Shown piece by piece: positions 51,933 to 62,107 of a stretch of DNA of 64,000 nt. The notes under the pieces were generated by a model, which was given only the letters and a program-made list of their open reading frames with translations, was not told the origin of the DNA and made no database searches. Source of the DNA: Alphaproteobacteria bacterium (GTDB lineage: Bacteria; Myxococcota_A; UBA796; GCA-2862545); contig JACKEQ010000032.1 of NCBI GenBank assembly GCA_020632885.1, positions 1 through 64,000 of the forward strand, given 5' to 3'. Numbering within the stretch: the stretch's first letter is position 1; the number at the start of each line of letters is the position of its first letter. The position numbers were made by a program, and so were the translations under genes.

Positions 51933-52613
51933 ATGTACGTCCTGGTGGTGGAGGACGACGCCCGCATCCGCGAGTTCCTGGAGCAGGGGCTCGCGAGCGG
52001 CGGACACACGGTCGACACCGCGGCAGACGGCCGCGAGGGGCTCGGGCTCCTCTGCGCGCATCCCTACGACGTCGCCATCGTCGACCGCATGCTCCCGGTG
52101 CTGGAGGGTCTCGACCTCGTGCGCACGGCCCGCGGCCGCGGAGTGGTCACCCCCATCCTCGTGCTGAGCGCGAAGAGCGCTGTGGAGGACCGTGTGGCCG
52201 GGCTCCAGGCGGGAGCGGACGACTACCTCACCAAGCCGTACAGCTTCGTGGAGCTGGAGGCGCGCCTCCAGGCCCTCCACCGCCGGGCCGGTCACACGCC
52301 GGACGAGCGCACGTCGCTGGAGGTGGGGCCCCTGGTGCTCGACCGCCTGACCCGCACGGTGCATCGAGGCACCGCGGAGCTGGAGCTCCAGCCGCGCGAG
52401 TACGCCCTGCTCGAGTACCTGATGCTCCATCCCGGCCAGGTCGTGTCCAAGGCCACCCTGCTCGACCGGATCTGGGGCATCGGGTTCGACCCCCAGACCA
52501 ACGTGGTCGACGTGCTCGTGAGCCGCCTCCGCGCCAAGGTCGACAAGCCCTTCGAGCGCCCGATGATCCGCACGCGCAGGGGGATGGGGTACGTCCTGGA
52601 CGCCCCGCGATGA
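51933..52613 (+). CDS. OmpR-family response regulator
   Basis: A 226-residue response regulator. The receiver has acidic EDD at 7-9, the phospho-acceptor Asp51 in AIVDRMLP and Lys in YLTKPYSF. The C-terminal winged helix (LELQPREYALLEYLMLHPGQ, VVDVLVSRLRAKVD) is OmpR/PhoB type. Its stop overlaps the histidine kinase start by ATGA. Being the eighth gene of the Bat operon it probably regulates that operon or an envelope regulon. Confidence 0.94.
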   Translation: MYVLVVEDDARIREFLEQGLASGGHTVDTAADGREGLGLLCAHPYDVAIVDRMLPVLEGLDLVRTARGRGVVTPILVLSAKSAVEDRVAGLQAGADDYLTKPYSFVELEARLQALHRRAGHTPDERTSLEVGPLVLDRLTRTVHRGTAELELQPREYALLEYLMLHPGQVVSKATLLDRIWGIGFDPQTNVVDVLVSRLRAKVDKPFERPMIRTRRGMGYVLDAPR

Positions 52614-53896
52614 CCCTCGCCCAGCGCCTGGCCCTCTGGTACGGCACCGTCCTCCTCGTGATCGTGCTGCTCGGTGCGGGGGTGACGGAGCTCGTCGCGC
52701 GCCGCCTCGCGGCCCAGCGGCGCACGGAGCTCCACGAGCGGGTCGAGACCGAGGTGCGCCGGATCTACGGCGCGGGCGGCACCGTCGCGGCCCAGCACGT
52801 CGCCGTGCGCGGGGTGACCATCCGCATCACGGACGCCGCCGGGCACGACCTCGCGCCCCCCCGCGGCGGGCCGTCCGGCCTCGAGGTCGCGACGCGGCTC
52901 GACGAGGACACCTGGTTGCGGACGTCCATCCCGGACGAGACGGTGCTCGCGACACGCCGGGACGCGCGGCGGGCCCTGCTGGGCGGAGGTCTCGCGGTGC
53001 TCGTGCTCGGGCTCGCTGGAGGGCTCGTGGTGACGCGGAGGGCGCTCGAGCCCATCCGGGACGTGGCGGAGACGGCACGGACCATCGTGGAGACCGGCGT
53101 GGCCGACGCCCGCGTGCCCCGTCCCCACACCGGGGACGACCTGGACAGCATGGTGGAGCTCTTCAACCGCCTGCTGGACACCCAGGCCGACATGGTCGAG
53201 CAGATGCGCTCGAGCCTCGACAACATCGGGCACGACCTCCGCACCCCGCTCACGCGCATCCGGGCGGCCGCCGAGATCGCGCTCGACCGGGGCGACCGGG
53301 AGGCCCTGGAGTCCGCGCTCGAGACGGCCCTGGAGGAGGCCGCGGCCTCCGAGCAGCTCCTGACCTGCCTCCTGGACCTGACGCGCGCGGAGGCCGGCAT
53401 GCTGCACCTCCAGCGGCGGCCGGTGGACCCCGCGGACGTCGTGGGTCGCATCGCGGCGCTCTACGAGCACGTCGCCGACGAGCGCTCGCTGACCCTCGAG
53501 GTGGGCGCGTGCCCCCGCGGCCTCGTGGTGGACGCGGACCCCACGCGGCTCGAGCAGGCCCTCGCGAACCTCGCGGACAACGCGCTGCGGTTCGCACGGT
53601 CGTCCGTGGTGCTGGAGCTCACCGCGGACGACGGGAGGGTCGGCCTGTCCGTGCACGACGACGGCCCCGGCATCCCCGAGCACGAGCAGGGGCGCGTGTT
53701 CGAGCGCCTGTATCGCGGCGATCAGAGCCGGAGCTCGTCGGGTGCCGGCCTGGGGCTCGCCATGGTCCGGGCCATCGCGGTGGCCCACGGAGGGGACGTC
53801 ACGCTGGACTCCGGTCCGGAGCGCGGCACGACCCTGTCCCTGTGGCTCCCCCGGGCGTCCGAGGAATCCCGGGCCGCTCCAGAGGAACCCGGTTAG
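52610..53896 (+). CDS. HAMP-containing sensor histidine kinase
   Basis: A 428-residue membrane histidine kinase. Two transmembrane helices (~11-30 and ~124-142) flank a small periplasmic sensor of about 90 residues. A HAMP segment follows (RALEPIRDVAETARTIVE). The phospho-acceptor is His208 in NIGHDLRTPLTRIR. ATPase boxes are NLADNALRF, DDGPGIP and SGAGLGLAMV. It is coupled to the response regulator by ATGA. The small periplasmic loop suggests envelope sensing. Confidence 0.94.
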   Translation: MTLAQRLALWYGTVLLVIVLLGAGVTELVARRLAAQRRTELHERVETEVRRIYGAGGTVAAQHVAVRGVTIRITDAAGHDLAPPRGGPSGLEVATRLDEDTWLRTSIPDETVLATRRDARRALLGGGLAVLVLGLAGGLVVTRRALEPIRDVAETARTIVETGVADARVPRPHTGDDLDSMVELFNRLLDTQADMVEQMRSSLDNIGHDLRTPLTRIRAAAEIALDRGDREALESALETALEEAAASEQLLTCLLDLTRAEAGMLHLQRRPVDPADVVGRIAALYEHVADERSLTLEVGACPRGLVVDADPTRLEQALANLADNALRFARSSVVLELTADDGRVGLSVHDDGPGIPEHEQGRVFERLYRGDQSRSSSGAGLGLAMVRAIAVAHGGDVTLDSGPERGTTLSLWLPRASEESRAAPEEPG

Positions 53897-53938
53897 GGCG
53901 ACCCGCTGGAAACACACGACCAAGAAACCGGAGTCATC

Positions 53939-55834
<1,896 letters not shown>

Positions 55835-55838
55835 CCCC

Positions 55839-56798
55839 GTGGACGCCGCGCACGATCTGCTGGATGCGCTGGGGAGCTGCCGGCGCGTCCTGCTGACCGG
55901 TCCCGTGCAGCCGGACGGAGACAGCCTGGGGGCCTGCCTGGCCCTCCAGCGCGTCCTGCGCACGCACGCGATCGACTGCGACGTCACCGGGGCGGCGAGC
56001 TACCGCTACCGCGGCCTGCCCGGCATCGAGGGGCTCGTCGCGGACGACGCGCTCGAGGGGTACGACGGTGTGGTCGTGCTGGACGGCGACCGTCATCGCC
56101 TGCCGCCGGGCGCCACGCGGGCCTTCGCTGACGCGAGGGTGCGCGGCATCATCGACCACCACGGGTCCACGAAGCAGGACGGCTACACCCACTTCTGGCT
56201 CGCGCCGGACGTGGGGAGCACGTGCGAGATGCTGTTCCACGCCTTCCGGGTGCGGGACGAGGTCATCGACGCCGAGGTCGCCCACTGCCTGTACGCGGGC
56301 GTGGTGTTCGACACGGGCGGCTTCCGCTACTCCAACACGCGCCCGTCCACCCACCAGCTCGCCTCCGAGCTGCTCGCGCTGGGCATCGACCACGCGCAGA
56401 TCTGCATGGACATCCTGATGGATCGTCGCATGGAGGGCGTGCGGGCCGCCGGGCGTGTGCTCGAGTCGGCCGTGGTGGCCTGCGACGGACGCCTGATGCT
56501 CGGGGCCGTTCCGCTGGCCCTCCAGGACGAGCTGGGCCTCGTGGACGGCGACCTCGAGGGGCTGGTCGAGAGCCTGCTGCACATCCAGGGCGTCGAGGTC
56601 AGCGCGCTGGGCATCGAGCTCCCCGACGGCCAGGTGAAGCTCTCGTTCCGGAGCCGCGGGCGCGTGGACGTAGCCTCCCTGGCCAGGCGCCTGAGCCCGG
56701 CGGGCGGTGGCCATGCGAAGGCCGCTGGAGCGCGGGTGGTGGACGATCTGCCTTCCACCCGGCGCCGGATCATCGGCCTGGTCACCGACCTGCTCTGA
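55839..56798 (+). CDS. nrnA: DHH-family phosphoesterase (NrnA-like)
   Basis: A 319-residue DHH/DHHA1 phosphoesterase. Motif I is GPVQPDGDSLGA, motif II VLDGDRH, motif III IIDHHGST (the DHH), and the DHHA1 domain carries SPAGGGHAKAAGA. NrnA enzymes degrade short oligoribonucleotides or pAp. GTG at 55839 is chosen because it begins the family N-terminus and lies 4 bp after the helicase stop, consistent with an RNA-metabolism operon. The usual NPDGDA reads QPDGDS. Confidence 0.9.
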   Translation: MDAAHDLLDALGSCRRVLLTGPVQPDGDSLGACLALQRVLRTHAIDCDVTGAASYRYRGLPGIEGLVADDALEGYDGVVVLDGDRHRLPPGATRAFADARVRGIIDHHGSTKQDGYTHFWLAPDVGSTCEMLFHAFRVRDEVIDAEVAHCLYAGVVFDTGGFRYSNTRPSTHQLASELLALGIDHAQICMDILMDRRMEGVRAAGRVLESAVVACDGRLMLGAVPLALQDELGLVDGDLEGLVESLLHIQGVEVSALGIELPDGQVKLSFRSRGRVDVASLARRLSPAGGGHAKAAGARVVDDLPSTRRRIIGLVTDLL

Positions 56799-56820
56799 GC
56801 CTTTCGGCCGGGCCGCTCAG
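56795..56820. terminator. possible bidirectional terminator hairpin
   Basis: CTGAGC at 56795-56800 and GCTCAG at 56815-56820 pair around a GC-rich interior (CGGCC/GGCCG). The hairpin overlaps the stop codons of both convergent genes (56798 and 56817). No T-tract follows, so termination efficiency is uncertain. Confidence 0.35.
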
Positions 56821-57614
56821 CCCTCGAGCTGGCCCGTGAGGTAGGCGAAGGCGTCGTCCACGGAGTTCGAGCGGTGCATGAGGTCGAGATCCGCCCGGCT
56901 GATGGTGCCGAAGTCCGCCATGACGTCCACGTTGAGGATCGGGTCCCAGTAGTCCGTTCCGTACAGCACGATGGGGAGCTTGCGGTTGATCTTCTTGGTC
57001 TGGATGAGCGTCAGGGTCTCGAAGAGCTCGTCCATCGTGCCGAAGCCGCCGGGGAAGATGACGAGCGCCTTGGCCATGTAGAGGAACCAGTACTTCCGCG
57101 TGAAGAAGTAGTGGAACTCGAAGGAGAGCTCGGGGGTGACGTAGTCGTTGTTGCCCGCCTCGAAGGGAAGGCTGATGCCGAGCCCCACGCTACGGCCGCC
57201 GGGGACCTCGCTGGCGCCGCGGTTGGCGGCTTCCATGATGCCCGGCCCCGCACCCGAGCAGATGAAGTAGTTCCGCTCGGGAGAGGCCATGGACCACTCG
57301 GTGAGGCGGCGTGCGAGCTCGCGGGCCGCCTCGTAGTAGGGCGCGGTGCGGACCTGCATGCGGGCGCGCTCGAGGGCCTGCTCGGCGCCCTCCGTGCCGG
57401 CCGCCATCGCAGCCTCGGCCTCCTGAAGGCCCTTCGCGGCGTCCTCGGAGCTCCGCATCCGCGCGGAGCCGAAGAACACCATCGTGTCGCGTACGCCGTT
57501 CGCGGCGAGCCTCGACTTCGTCTCCACCATCTCGCACTGGACGCGGATCAGGCGCGCTTCCTGGGAGTTGAGGAATTCGAGGTTCTTGTACGCTTTCAGG
57601 GGATGTTGGCTCAT
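56817..57614 (-). CDS. LOG-family protein (TIGR00730/lysine decarboxylase-like)
   Basis: A 265-residue LOG-family protein, possibly a nucleotide 5'-monophosphate phosphoribohydrolase that releases cytokinin-type bases. The diagnostic PGGFGTMDE motif is near residues 189-197, and SGAGPGIMEAANRGA is the upstream active-site stretch. The N-terminal ~70 residues are a longer helical region than short LOG proteins have, as in the larger bacterial subgroup. The physiological substrate is unknown. Confidence 0.9.
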   Translation of the reverse strand: MSQHPLKAYKNLEFLNSQEARLIRVQCEMVETKSRLAANGVRDTMVFFGSARMRSSEDAAKGLQEAEAAMAAGTEGAEQALERARMQVRTAPYYEAARELARRLTEWSMASPERNYFICSGAGPGIMEAANRGASEVPGGRSVGLGISLPFEAGNNDYVTPELSFEFHYFFTRKYWFLYMAKALVIFPGGFGTMDELFETLTLIQTKKINRKLPIVLYGTDYWDPILNVDVMADFGTISRADLDLMHRSNSVDDAFAYLTGQLEG

Positions 57615-57710
57615 GCTTCTCTCTTGTCTGGATCAGGAACCGCATCCCGTAACTTTTTTCGAAGGAGACGGGTCCCCCTGACGTCCCAGGGACATCCACG
57701 GAGGGATCCC

Positions 57711-58151
57711 ATGCGCATCCTGCTTCCCCTGTTGGCCGTCTTCGTGCTCCCGGCTTGCATCGAGCTGGACGAGGAGCTCGTCCAGGACGGTCCGACCACC
57801 AACAACGACGGCATCGGCCAGCCCGGCCCATCGCGCCCGGACGGTCCGGACGACACGGGCACGCCGCCCGTGACCGCCGACGCCTCCGTGGACCCCGCCA
57901 CGGGCTCGACCTGCGACACCCTGCTCGTCGCGATCTCCACGGACGACGCACAGTCGGTGTCCGAGGTGACGTTCTTCGGACCGTCCGACATCGACGTGCT
58001 CACCTTCGCCGTCCGGCCCGGCGAGCTCCTCGTCACCGTGACCATCCCCGAGGGTGGCGCGACCGGAGCGAACGACATCCTGCTCGCCCTGCAGGGCGGG
58101 GATGCCGTGTTCCTCGAGGACGCGTTCACCGTCGACGGCGACGGCTGCTGA
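57711..58151 (+). CDS. hypothetical lipoprotein with Ig-like domain
   Basis: A 146-residue predicted lipoprotein. The signal peptide ends in VLPAC (Cys16). A Gly/Pro/Asp-rich linker (~25-50) is followed by a beta-rich segment: ASVDPATGSTCDTLLVAIST..VSEVTFFGPSDIDVLTFAVR, resembling an IPT/TIG-like Ig fold, with two Cys that could form a disulphide. GGAGGG precedes the ATG. It ends 3 bp from convergent pepP. Function is unknown. Confidence 0.75.
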   Translation: MRILLPLLAVFVLPACIELDEELVQDGPTTNNDGIGQPGPSRPDGPDDTGTPPVTADASVDPATGSTCDTLLVAISTDDAQSVSEVTFFGPSDIDVLTFAVRPGELLVTVTIPEGGATGANDILLALQGGDAVFLEDAFTVDGDGC

Positions 58152-58154
58152 CGC

Positions 58155-59459
58155 CTACGAACGCAGGGCGTCGGGCTCCTTGGGCGCACCCTCGGTCAGG
58201 TTCTCCGGGCCGTCGGGCGTGACGAGGATGTCGTCCTCGATCCGGACCCCGATCCCACGGAAGCACTCCGGCGCCTCCTCGTCGTCTGGCTGGACGTAGA
58301 GCCCGGGCTCCACCGTGAGCACCATGCCGGCCTCGAGGAGCCGGGACTGCCCACCGCGGCCGTAGGACCCGACGTCGTGGACGTCCAGACCGAGCCAATG
58401 GGACGTGCCGTGCATGTAGAAGCGCTTGTAGGCCTCGGTCTCGACGGCCTCGTCCACGGACATCGCGAGCAGGCCGATGTCCACCATGCCCTCGGTGAGC
58501 GCGCGGATGGCGACGTCGTGCACGTCGTTGAACGAACGGCCCTCGACACACGCGGCGACGGCCTTCTTCTGCGCGCGCAGGACGTGGTCGTAGATCGCCA
58601 GCTGCTCGGGCGAGAACCGGCCGGTGACCGGCCACGTGCGGGTGATGTCCGCGGTGTAGTGGTCGATCTCGCAGCCGGCGTCCACCAGCAGGAGCTGGCC
58701 CTCCCGGAGCACCGCGCGGTTCGTGATGTAGTGGAGGCACGTGGCGTTCGCGCCCGCCGCCACGATCGACGTGTATCCCGGACCGGTCGATCCGTGCTCG
58801 AGGAACACACGGTGGAGGGCCGCCTCGACGACGTACTCGGGCACACCCGGCGCTGCGACCTCCATGGCGGCCCGGTGGGCGGCCACCGACACGCGGGCGG
58901 CCTCACGCATCACGGCGATCTCGTCCGCACCCTTCCGCAGCCGGAGCTCGTGGAGCACGAGGCTCGGCGACACGAAGGTCTCGGGGACGTCCTTCGCGGT
59001 GCGACGGCAGGCCCGGCGCGCCCGCGCGACGCAGCTCATCACGAGCGCGTCGTGCTCGGCGTCGTGGGCGAAGGCGTAGTGGAGCCTGCGGACCCCGACG
59101 AGCAGCTCGGGGAGCTCGTCCTCGATGCGATCGAACGTGAAGGCGCGATCGGCGCCGAAGTCCCGCTCCGCACCCTCGGGTCCCGGGCGGTAGCCGGTCC
59201 AGATCTCGCGCTCCGGATCGCGCGCCTGGCAGAAGATCGTCAGGGGGGCGTCGCCCGGCCGGATGAACACGGCGACCTGGGGATCCGGCCAGCCGGTGAG
59301 CCACCAGACGTCGCTGTCCTGGCGGTACCGGTACTCGGCATCACCGTTTCGGAGCGCGTGGTGCGAGCCGAAGAGGAGGACGGCCTCGTCGTCCTCCAGC
59401 GTGGAGAGGAGACGCCGGCGGTGCTCGGCGAAGTCGGGTCGGGGAATCTCCGCGGACAT
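58155..59459 (-). CDS. pepP: Xaa-Pro aminopeptidase
   Basis: A 434-residue M24B metallopeptidase that removes N-terminal residues preceding proline. Dinuclear metal ligands are visible: Asp in LLVDAGCEID and ADITRTWP, His in HGTSHWLGLDVHD, Glu in TVEPGLY and Glu in RIEDDILV. The N-terminal creatinase-like domain begins FAEHRRRLL. The ATG at 59459 is chosen over an upstream in-frame ATG at 59480 because CAGGAG lies just before it. Confidence 0.94.
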   Translation of the reverse strand: MSAEIPRPDFAEHRRRLLSTLEDDEAVLLFGSHHALRNGDAEYRYRQDSDVWWLTGWPDPQVAVFIRPGDAPLTIFCQARDPEREIWTGYRPGPEGAERDFGADRAFTFDRIEDELPELLVGVRRLHYAFAHDAEHDALVMSCVARARRACRRTAKDVPETFVSPSLVLHELRLRKGADEIAVMREAARVSVAAHRAAMEVAAPGVPEYVVEAALHRVFLEHGSTGPGYTSIVAAGANATCLHYITNRAVLREGQLLLVDAGCEIDHYTADITRTWPVTGRFSPEQLAIYDHVLRAQKKAVAACVEGRSFNDVHDVAIRALTEGMVDIGLLAMSVDEAVETEAYKRFYMHGTSHWLGLDVHDVGSYGRGGQSRLLEAGMVLTVEPGLYVQPDDEEAPECFRGIGVRIEDDILVTPDGPENLTEGAPKEPDALRS

Positions 59460-59469
59460 TCGGCTCCTG

Positions 59470-59503
59470 GGGCGATGCAACGGCGTGTTGCATCAAGTCG
59501 CCC
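59470..59503. promoter_or_regulatory. nested inverted repeat between divergent pepP and GNAT genes
   Basis: GATGCAAC at 59474-59481 and GTTGCATC at 59487-59494 form a perfect eight-base inverted repeat around five bases. Outer arms GGGCGA (59470-59475) and TCGCCC (59498-59503) can pair too. It starts 10 bp upstream of the pepP ATG and is a good candidate operator or a 5'-leader hairpin. Confidence 0.45.
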
Positions 59504-59577
59504 AATCCAATACCTGAGACGTCCTACCTCGGTTGCCGAAGAGCTTCCAGATCGGGTGGGACACAGGGGGGCTTGTG

Positions 59578-60090
59578 ATGGAGAGCTACGACGCTGACGG
59601 CGATCCCAGGCGTTCTCCCCCGATCACCGTCGTCGAGGTCTCCGAGCCCGACGTGAGCGTGATCCGCACCCTGGTCGACGTCGACCTGGCGACCTTCTCG
59701 GAGTCCAGCTTCTCCGACTTCGCTCTCGCCTCTCTCGTCCGGAACGGCCGCGTCTTCCTGCTCCAGCACGGCACCAGCACGATCGGCACGTGCATCACGA
59801 TGCGCTGCTGGGAGCGCCCCTCCGAGGCCATGGTGCTCTCGATGGGCATCAAGCCCGGCTGGCGCGGCCAGGGCCTCGGGCAGACCTTCCTGGTCGCGGT
59901 GCTCGCCCGTCTGCGCCAGCGCGGCCTCCGGTCCGCCTGCCTCTACGTGGGCGCGGACAACCGCCGGGCCCTCCAGCTCTACCAGGACTGCGGGTTCGAG
60001 ACGGTCGAGATCGGCAGCGACCTCCAGGGGTCCACGATGGTCCTCATGCGCGCCCAGCTCGGCGAGCCTGAGCTCATCTCCCTCGACTGA
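59578..60090 (+). CDS. GNAT-family N-acetyltransferase
   Basis: A 170-residue GNAT acetyltransferase. The acetyl-CoA binding motif A is MGIKPGWRGQGLGQTFL near residues 84-100, and the C-terminal YVGADNRRALQLYQDCGFE is typical. The acceptor is unknown. ATG at 59578 is preferred; a TTG at 59533 would add 15 residues. A GGGGGG lies about ten bases upstream of the ATG. It diverges from pepP. Confidence 0.88.
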   Translation: MESYDADGDPRRSPPITVVEVSEPDVSVIRTLVDVDLATFSESSFSDFALASLVRNGRVFLLQHGTSTIGTCITMRCWERPSEAMVLSMGIKPGWRGQGLGQTFLVAVLARLRQRGLRSACLYVGADNRRALQLYQDCGFETVEIGSDLQGSTMVLMRAQLGEPELISLD

Positions 60091-60105
60091 CCCGGATCAT
60101 CCGGG
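60091..60105. terminator. short palindromic hairpin between convergent genes
   Basis: CCCGG at 60091-60095 and CCGGG at 60101-60105 pair with a five-base loop, directly after the GNAT stop and spanning the end of the convergent lipoprotein gene. No T-tract is present. Confidence 0.3.
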
Positions 60106-60579
60106 GAGCCAGCCCACGGCCACGTCCGTCCACGAGAAGGCCGGGAGCGTGACCGCGCCGCCGTCCCCCTCGAGCCCGACGTCCGTGAGCTGCACGTCCG
60201 CCCTGCCCTCCCCGTCCGGGCGCACGGTGACCATCGCGGTCCCCGAGACGGCCTCCAGGGTGCGCCGAACCTGGGGTCCGCCGTTCTCGATGACGTCGTC
60301 GCAGATGGCGTCGTCGACACTCCCACCCTGGTCGAGGAGCACCGTGACGGCCGGATCGGGCAGCGTCACCGTGCGGAACACGGAGGTACCGGCCTCCCGG
60401 GCCTCAGCCACGAGCCCGGGGGCATCCACCCGCAGCAGCAGCGTGTGATCCGCGCTCGCGGCGTACACGACGAGATCGCCACACCCGCCACGGGTCGTGA
60501 GGGCCGATGCGAGGGCCTCACCGTCCGGAGGCTCCGCCAGGCATCCCGAGAGCAGGGGGATCGCGAGCATCCGGAACAT
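60097..60579 (-). CDS. hypothetical lipoprotein
   Basis: A 160-residue predicted lipoprotein. The signal peptide MFRMLAIPLLSGC ends in a lipobox with Cys13. The mature part is beta-rich and acidic (DLVVYAASADHTLLLRVDAPG, TAMVTVRPDGEGRADVQLTD) with three further Cys, two of them possibly paired. The ATG at 60579 follows GAGGAGGTGCC. No family was recognised. It diverges from the SDR gene at 60661. Confidence 0.7.
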   Translation of the reverse strand: MFRMLAIPLLSGCLAEPPDGEALASALTTRGGCGDLVVYAASADHTLLLRVDAPGLVAEAREAGTSVFRTVTLPDPAVTVLLDQGGSVDDAICDDVIENGGPQVRRTLEAVSGTAMVTVRPDGEGRADVQLTDVGLEGDGGAVTLPAFSWTDVAVGWLPG

Positions 60580-60660
60580 GGCACCTCCTCGGCGCACCGT
60601 ACCCGGGCCTCGCGCGACCCGCTGGCCGGGCGTGGTATGCCCCCCGGCATGGAGGAAGGC

Positions 60661-61419
60661 ATGCAGAGAGACCTCTCGGGCCGCAGGGCCCTCGTGTGCG
60701 GGGCCAGCCAGGGGATCGGCCTGGAGACTGCCCGCGCGCTGGCCTCCCGGGGCGCCCACGTCGTGCTCCTGGCCCGTCGGGAAGCCCCCCTCGAGGCCCT
60801 GGCGGCGCGAATCGTCGAGGAGGGTGGATCCGCCGACGTCTGCGTGGCGGATCTCGATCACCTGGACATCCAGGGGATCCCCGCGGATCTCCACATCGTG
60901 ATCCACAACACGGGCGGCCCTCCCGGAGGCCCGCTCGCCGCGGCCTCCGTGCACGCCCTCGAGGCGTCGTTCCACCGGCACGTCGGGAGCGCCCAGGCCA
61001 TCCTGCAGCACGTCCTGCCCTTCATGACCGCGGAGGGCTGGGGCCGCTGGGTGAACGTCCTGTCCACCTCGGTCTACGAGCCGATCGACAACCTCGGCGT
61101 CTCGAACCTGACGCGTGCCGCCATGGCCTCGTGGGCGAAGACCCTGTCGCGCGAGCTCCCGCCCGGCGTGACCATCAACAACGTGCTCCCCGGCTTCACC
61201 GACACCGAGCGGCTGACCGCCCTCGCCGCGGGCCGGGCCGAGAAGTCCGGGCAGACCGAGGAGGCCGTGCGCGAGAGCTGGATCGCGCAGGTACCCGAGG
61301 GACGGCTCGCCGATCCCACCGAGACGGCCGCCATGATCGCGTTCCTGGCCTCACCGGACGGCGCGTACGTCCGGGGGCAGTCCATCGCGGTGGACGGCGG
61401 ACGGCTCCGCGGGATCTGA
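60661..61419 (+). CDS. atypical SDR-family oxidoreductase lacking the YxxxK motif
   Basis: A 252-residue protein with SDR fold. The cofactor site CGASQGIG is at residues ~13-20, HNTGGPPGG follows strand 4, and VNVLSTSVYEP holds the Ser strand. Where YxxxK should be the chain reads NLGVSNLTRAAMASWAK, so the catalytic Tyr and Lys are replaced. PGFTDTERL and a C-terminal GQSIAVDGG are typical of one SDR subgroup that shares this change. The ATG at 60661 has GGAGGAA just upstream; two earlier ATGs are in frame. The substrate is unknown. Confidence 0.85.
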   Translation: MQRDLSGRRALVCGASQGIGLETARALASRGAHVVLLARREAPLEALAARIVEEGGSADVCVADLDHLDIQGIPADLHIVIHNTGGPPGGPLAAASVHALEASFHRHVGSAQAILQHVLPFMTAEGWGRWVNVLSTSVYEPIDNLGVSNLTRAAMASWAKTLSRELPPGVTINNVLPGFTDTERLTALAAGRAEKSGQTEEAVRESWIAQVPEGRLADPTETAAMIAFLASPDGAYVRGQSIAVDGGRLRGI

Positions 61420-61423
61420 CGGG

Positions 61424-62065
61424 CTACCGCTCGCGCACGCGGGGGTCGGACCATCCCACGATCGCCGCGACCTCCCGGGCATCCCCGCCCCGATCGAGCC
61501 GCTCGAGGCGCCTCGCGAGCTCCCGCTCGAGACGGCGGCGCGTGGGGACACGGCAGCGCACCGAGGTCCGGATCCCGTACTGCCGGTCGGTCCAGCCGAT
61601 CGGCCCGCCATCGAAGCGCCGCGTGCCCTGCAGGACGACGCGATTCCCGCCGAGCCCGTCGTCGGTCACCCGCAGGCCGATGGGCTCGCCCAGAGCGAGA
61701 TCCACGAGCCCCACCGAGAAGTCCCAGGCACGCGAGTCCGGGCGGAGGAACACGCTCGTGCGATCGCCGTGGGTGATCTCGACGATCCGATCGGGCGTGC
61801 GATCCAACCCGTCGAGATCGCCTACGATCGTCACCCGGCAGACGAGCATCCTGCGCACGAGATCCTCCTCGCGCTTCTCCTCGTCGGTGGTCTCGTAGAG
61901 ATCCCCCGGCTCGGACGGCGTAGCGGCGTCCACCTCGATCCCCTGGGTGTGGACGGGTCGGTCCACGAGGCTCGCGTGCCAGTCCGCGCCTCCGAGGGGG
62001 GCGCGGGCCACGCAGCCGGCCAGCAGCAGCAGCACGAACGCCCTTCCTCCCACCGGCTCGTACAC
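61424..62065 (-). CDS. hypothetical lipoprotein
   Basis: A ~213-residue predicted lipoprotein of unknown function. A hydrophobic run VLLLLAGC supplies the lipobox (Cys18 with this start). The mature chain is acidic first (EPGDLYETTDEEKREEDL), then strand-rich, and ends with an Arg/Glu-rich helix (RRRLERELARRLERLDRG). The start is uncertain: GTG codons at 62080, 62071, 62065 and 62035 are in frame. The last has a strong GGAGGAAGGG site but leaves only seven residues before the Cys. It diverges from the monooxygenase gene at 62108. Confidence 0.6.
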   Translation of the reverse strand: MYEPVGGRAFVLLLLAGCVARAPLGGADWHASLVDRPVHTQGIEVDAATPSEPGDLYETTDEEKREEDLVRRMLVCRVTIVGDLDGLDRTPDRIVEITHGDRTSVFLRPDSRAWDFSVGLVDLALGEPIGLRVTDDGLGGNRVVLQGTRRFDGGPIGWTDRQYGIRTSVRCRVPTRRRLERELARRLERLDRGGDAREVAAIVGWSDPRVRER

Positions 62066-62107
62066 ACGCACCGTCCACACTATAGGACGCGCCCAGGAGG
62101 ACTCGCC

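Noticed and set aside
57650..57700. Rho-independent terminator at the T-run near 57653
   Set aside because: The CCCGT/ACGGG pairing around it is weak and the T-run lies inside the would-be loop.
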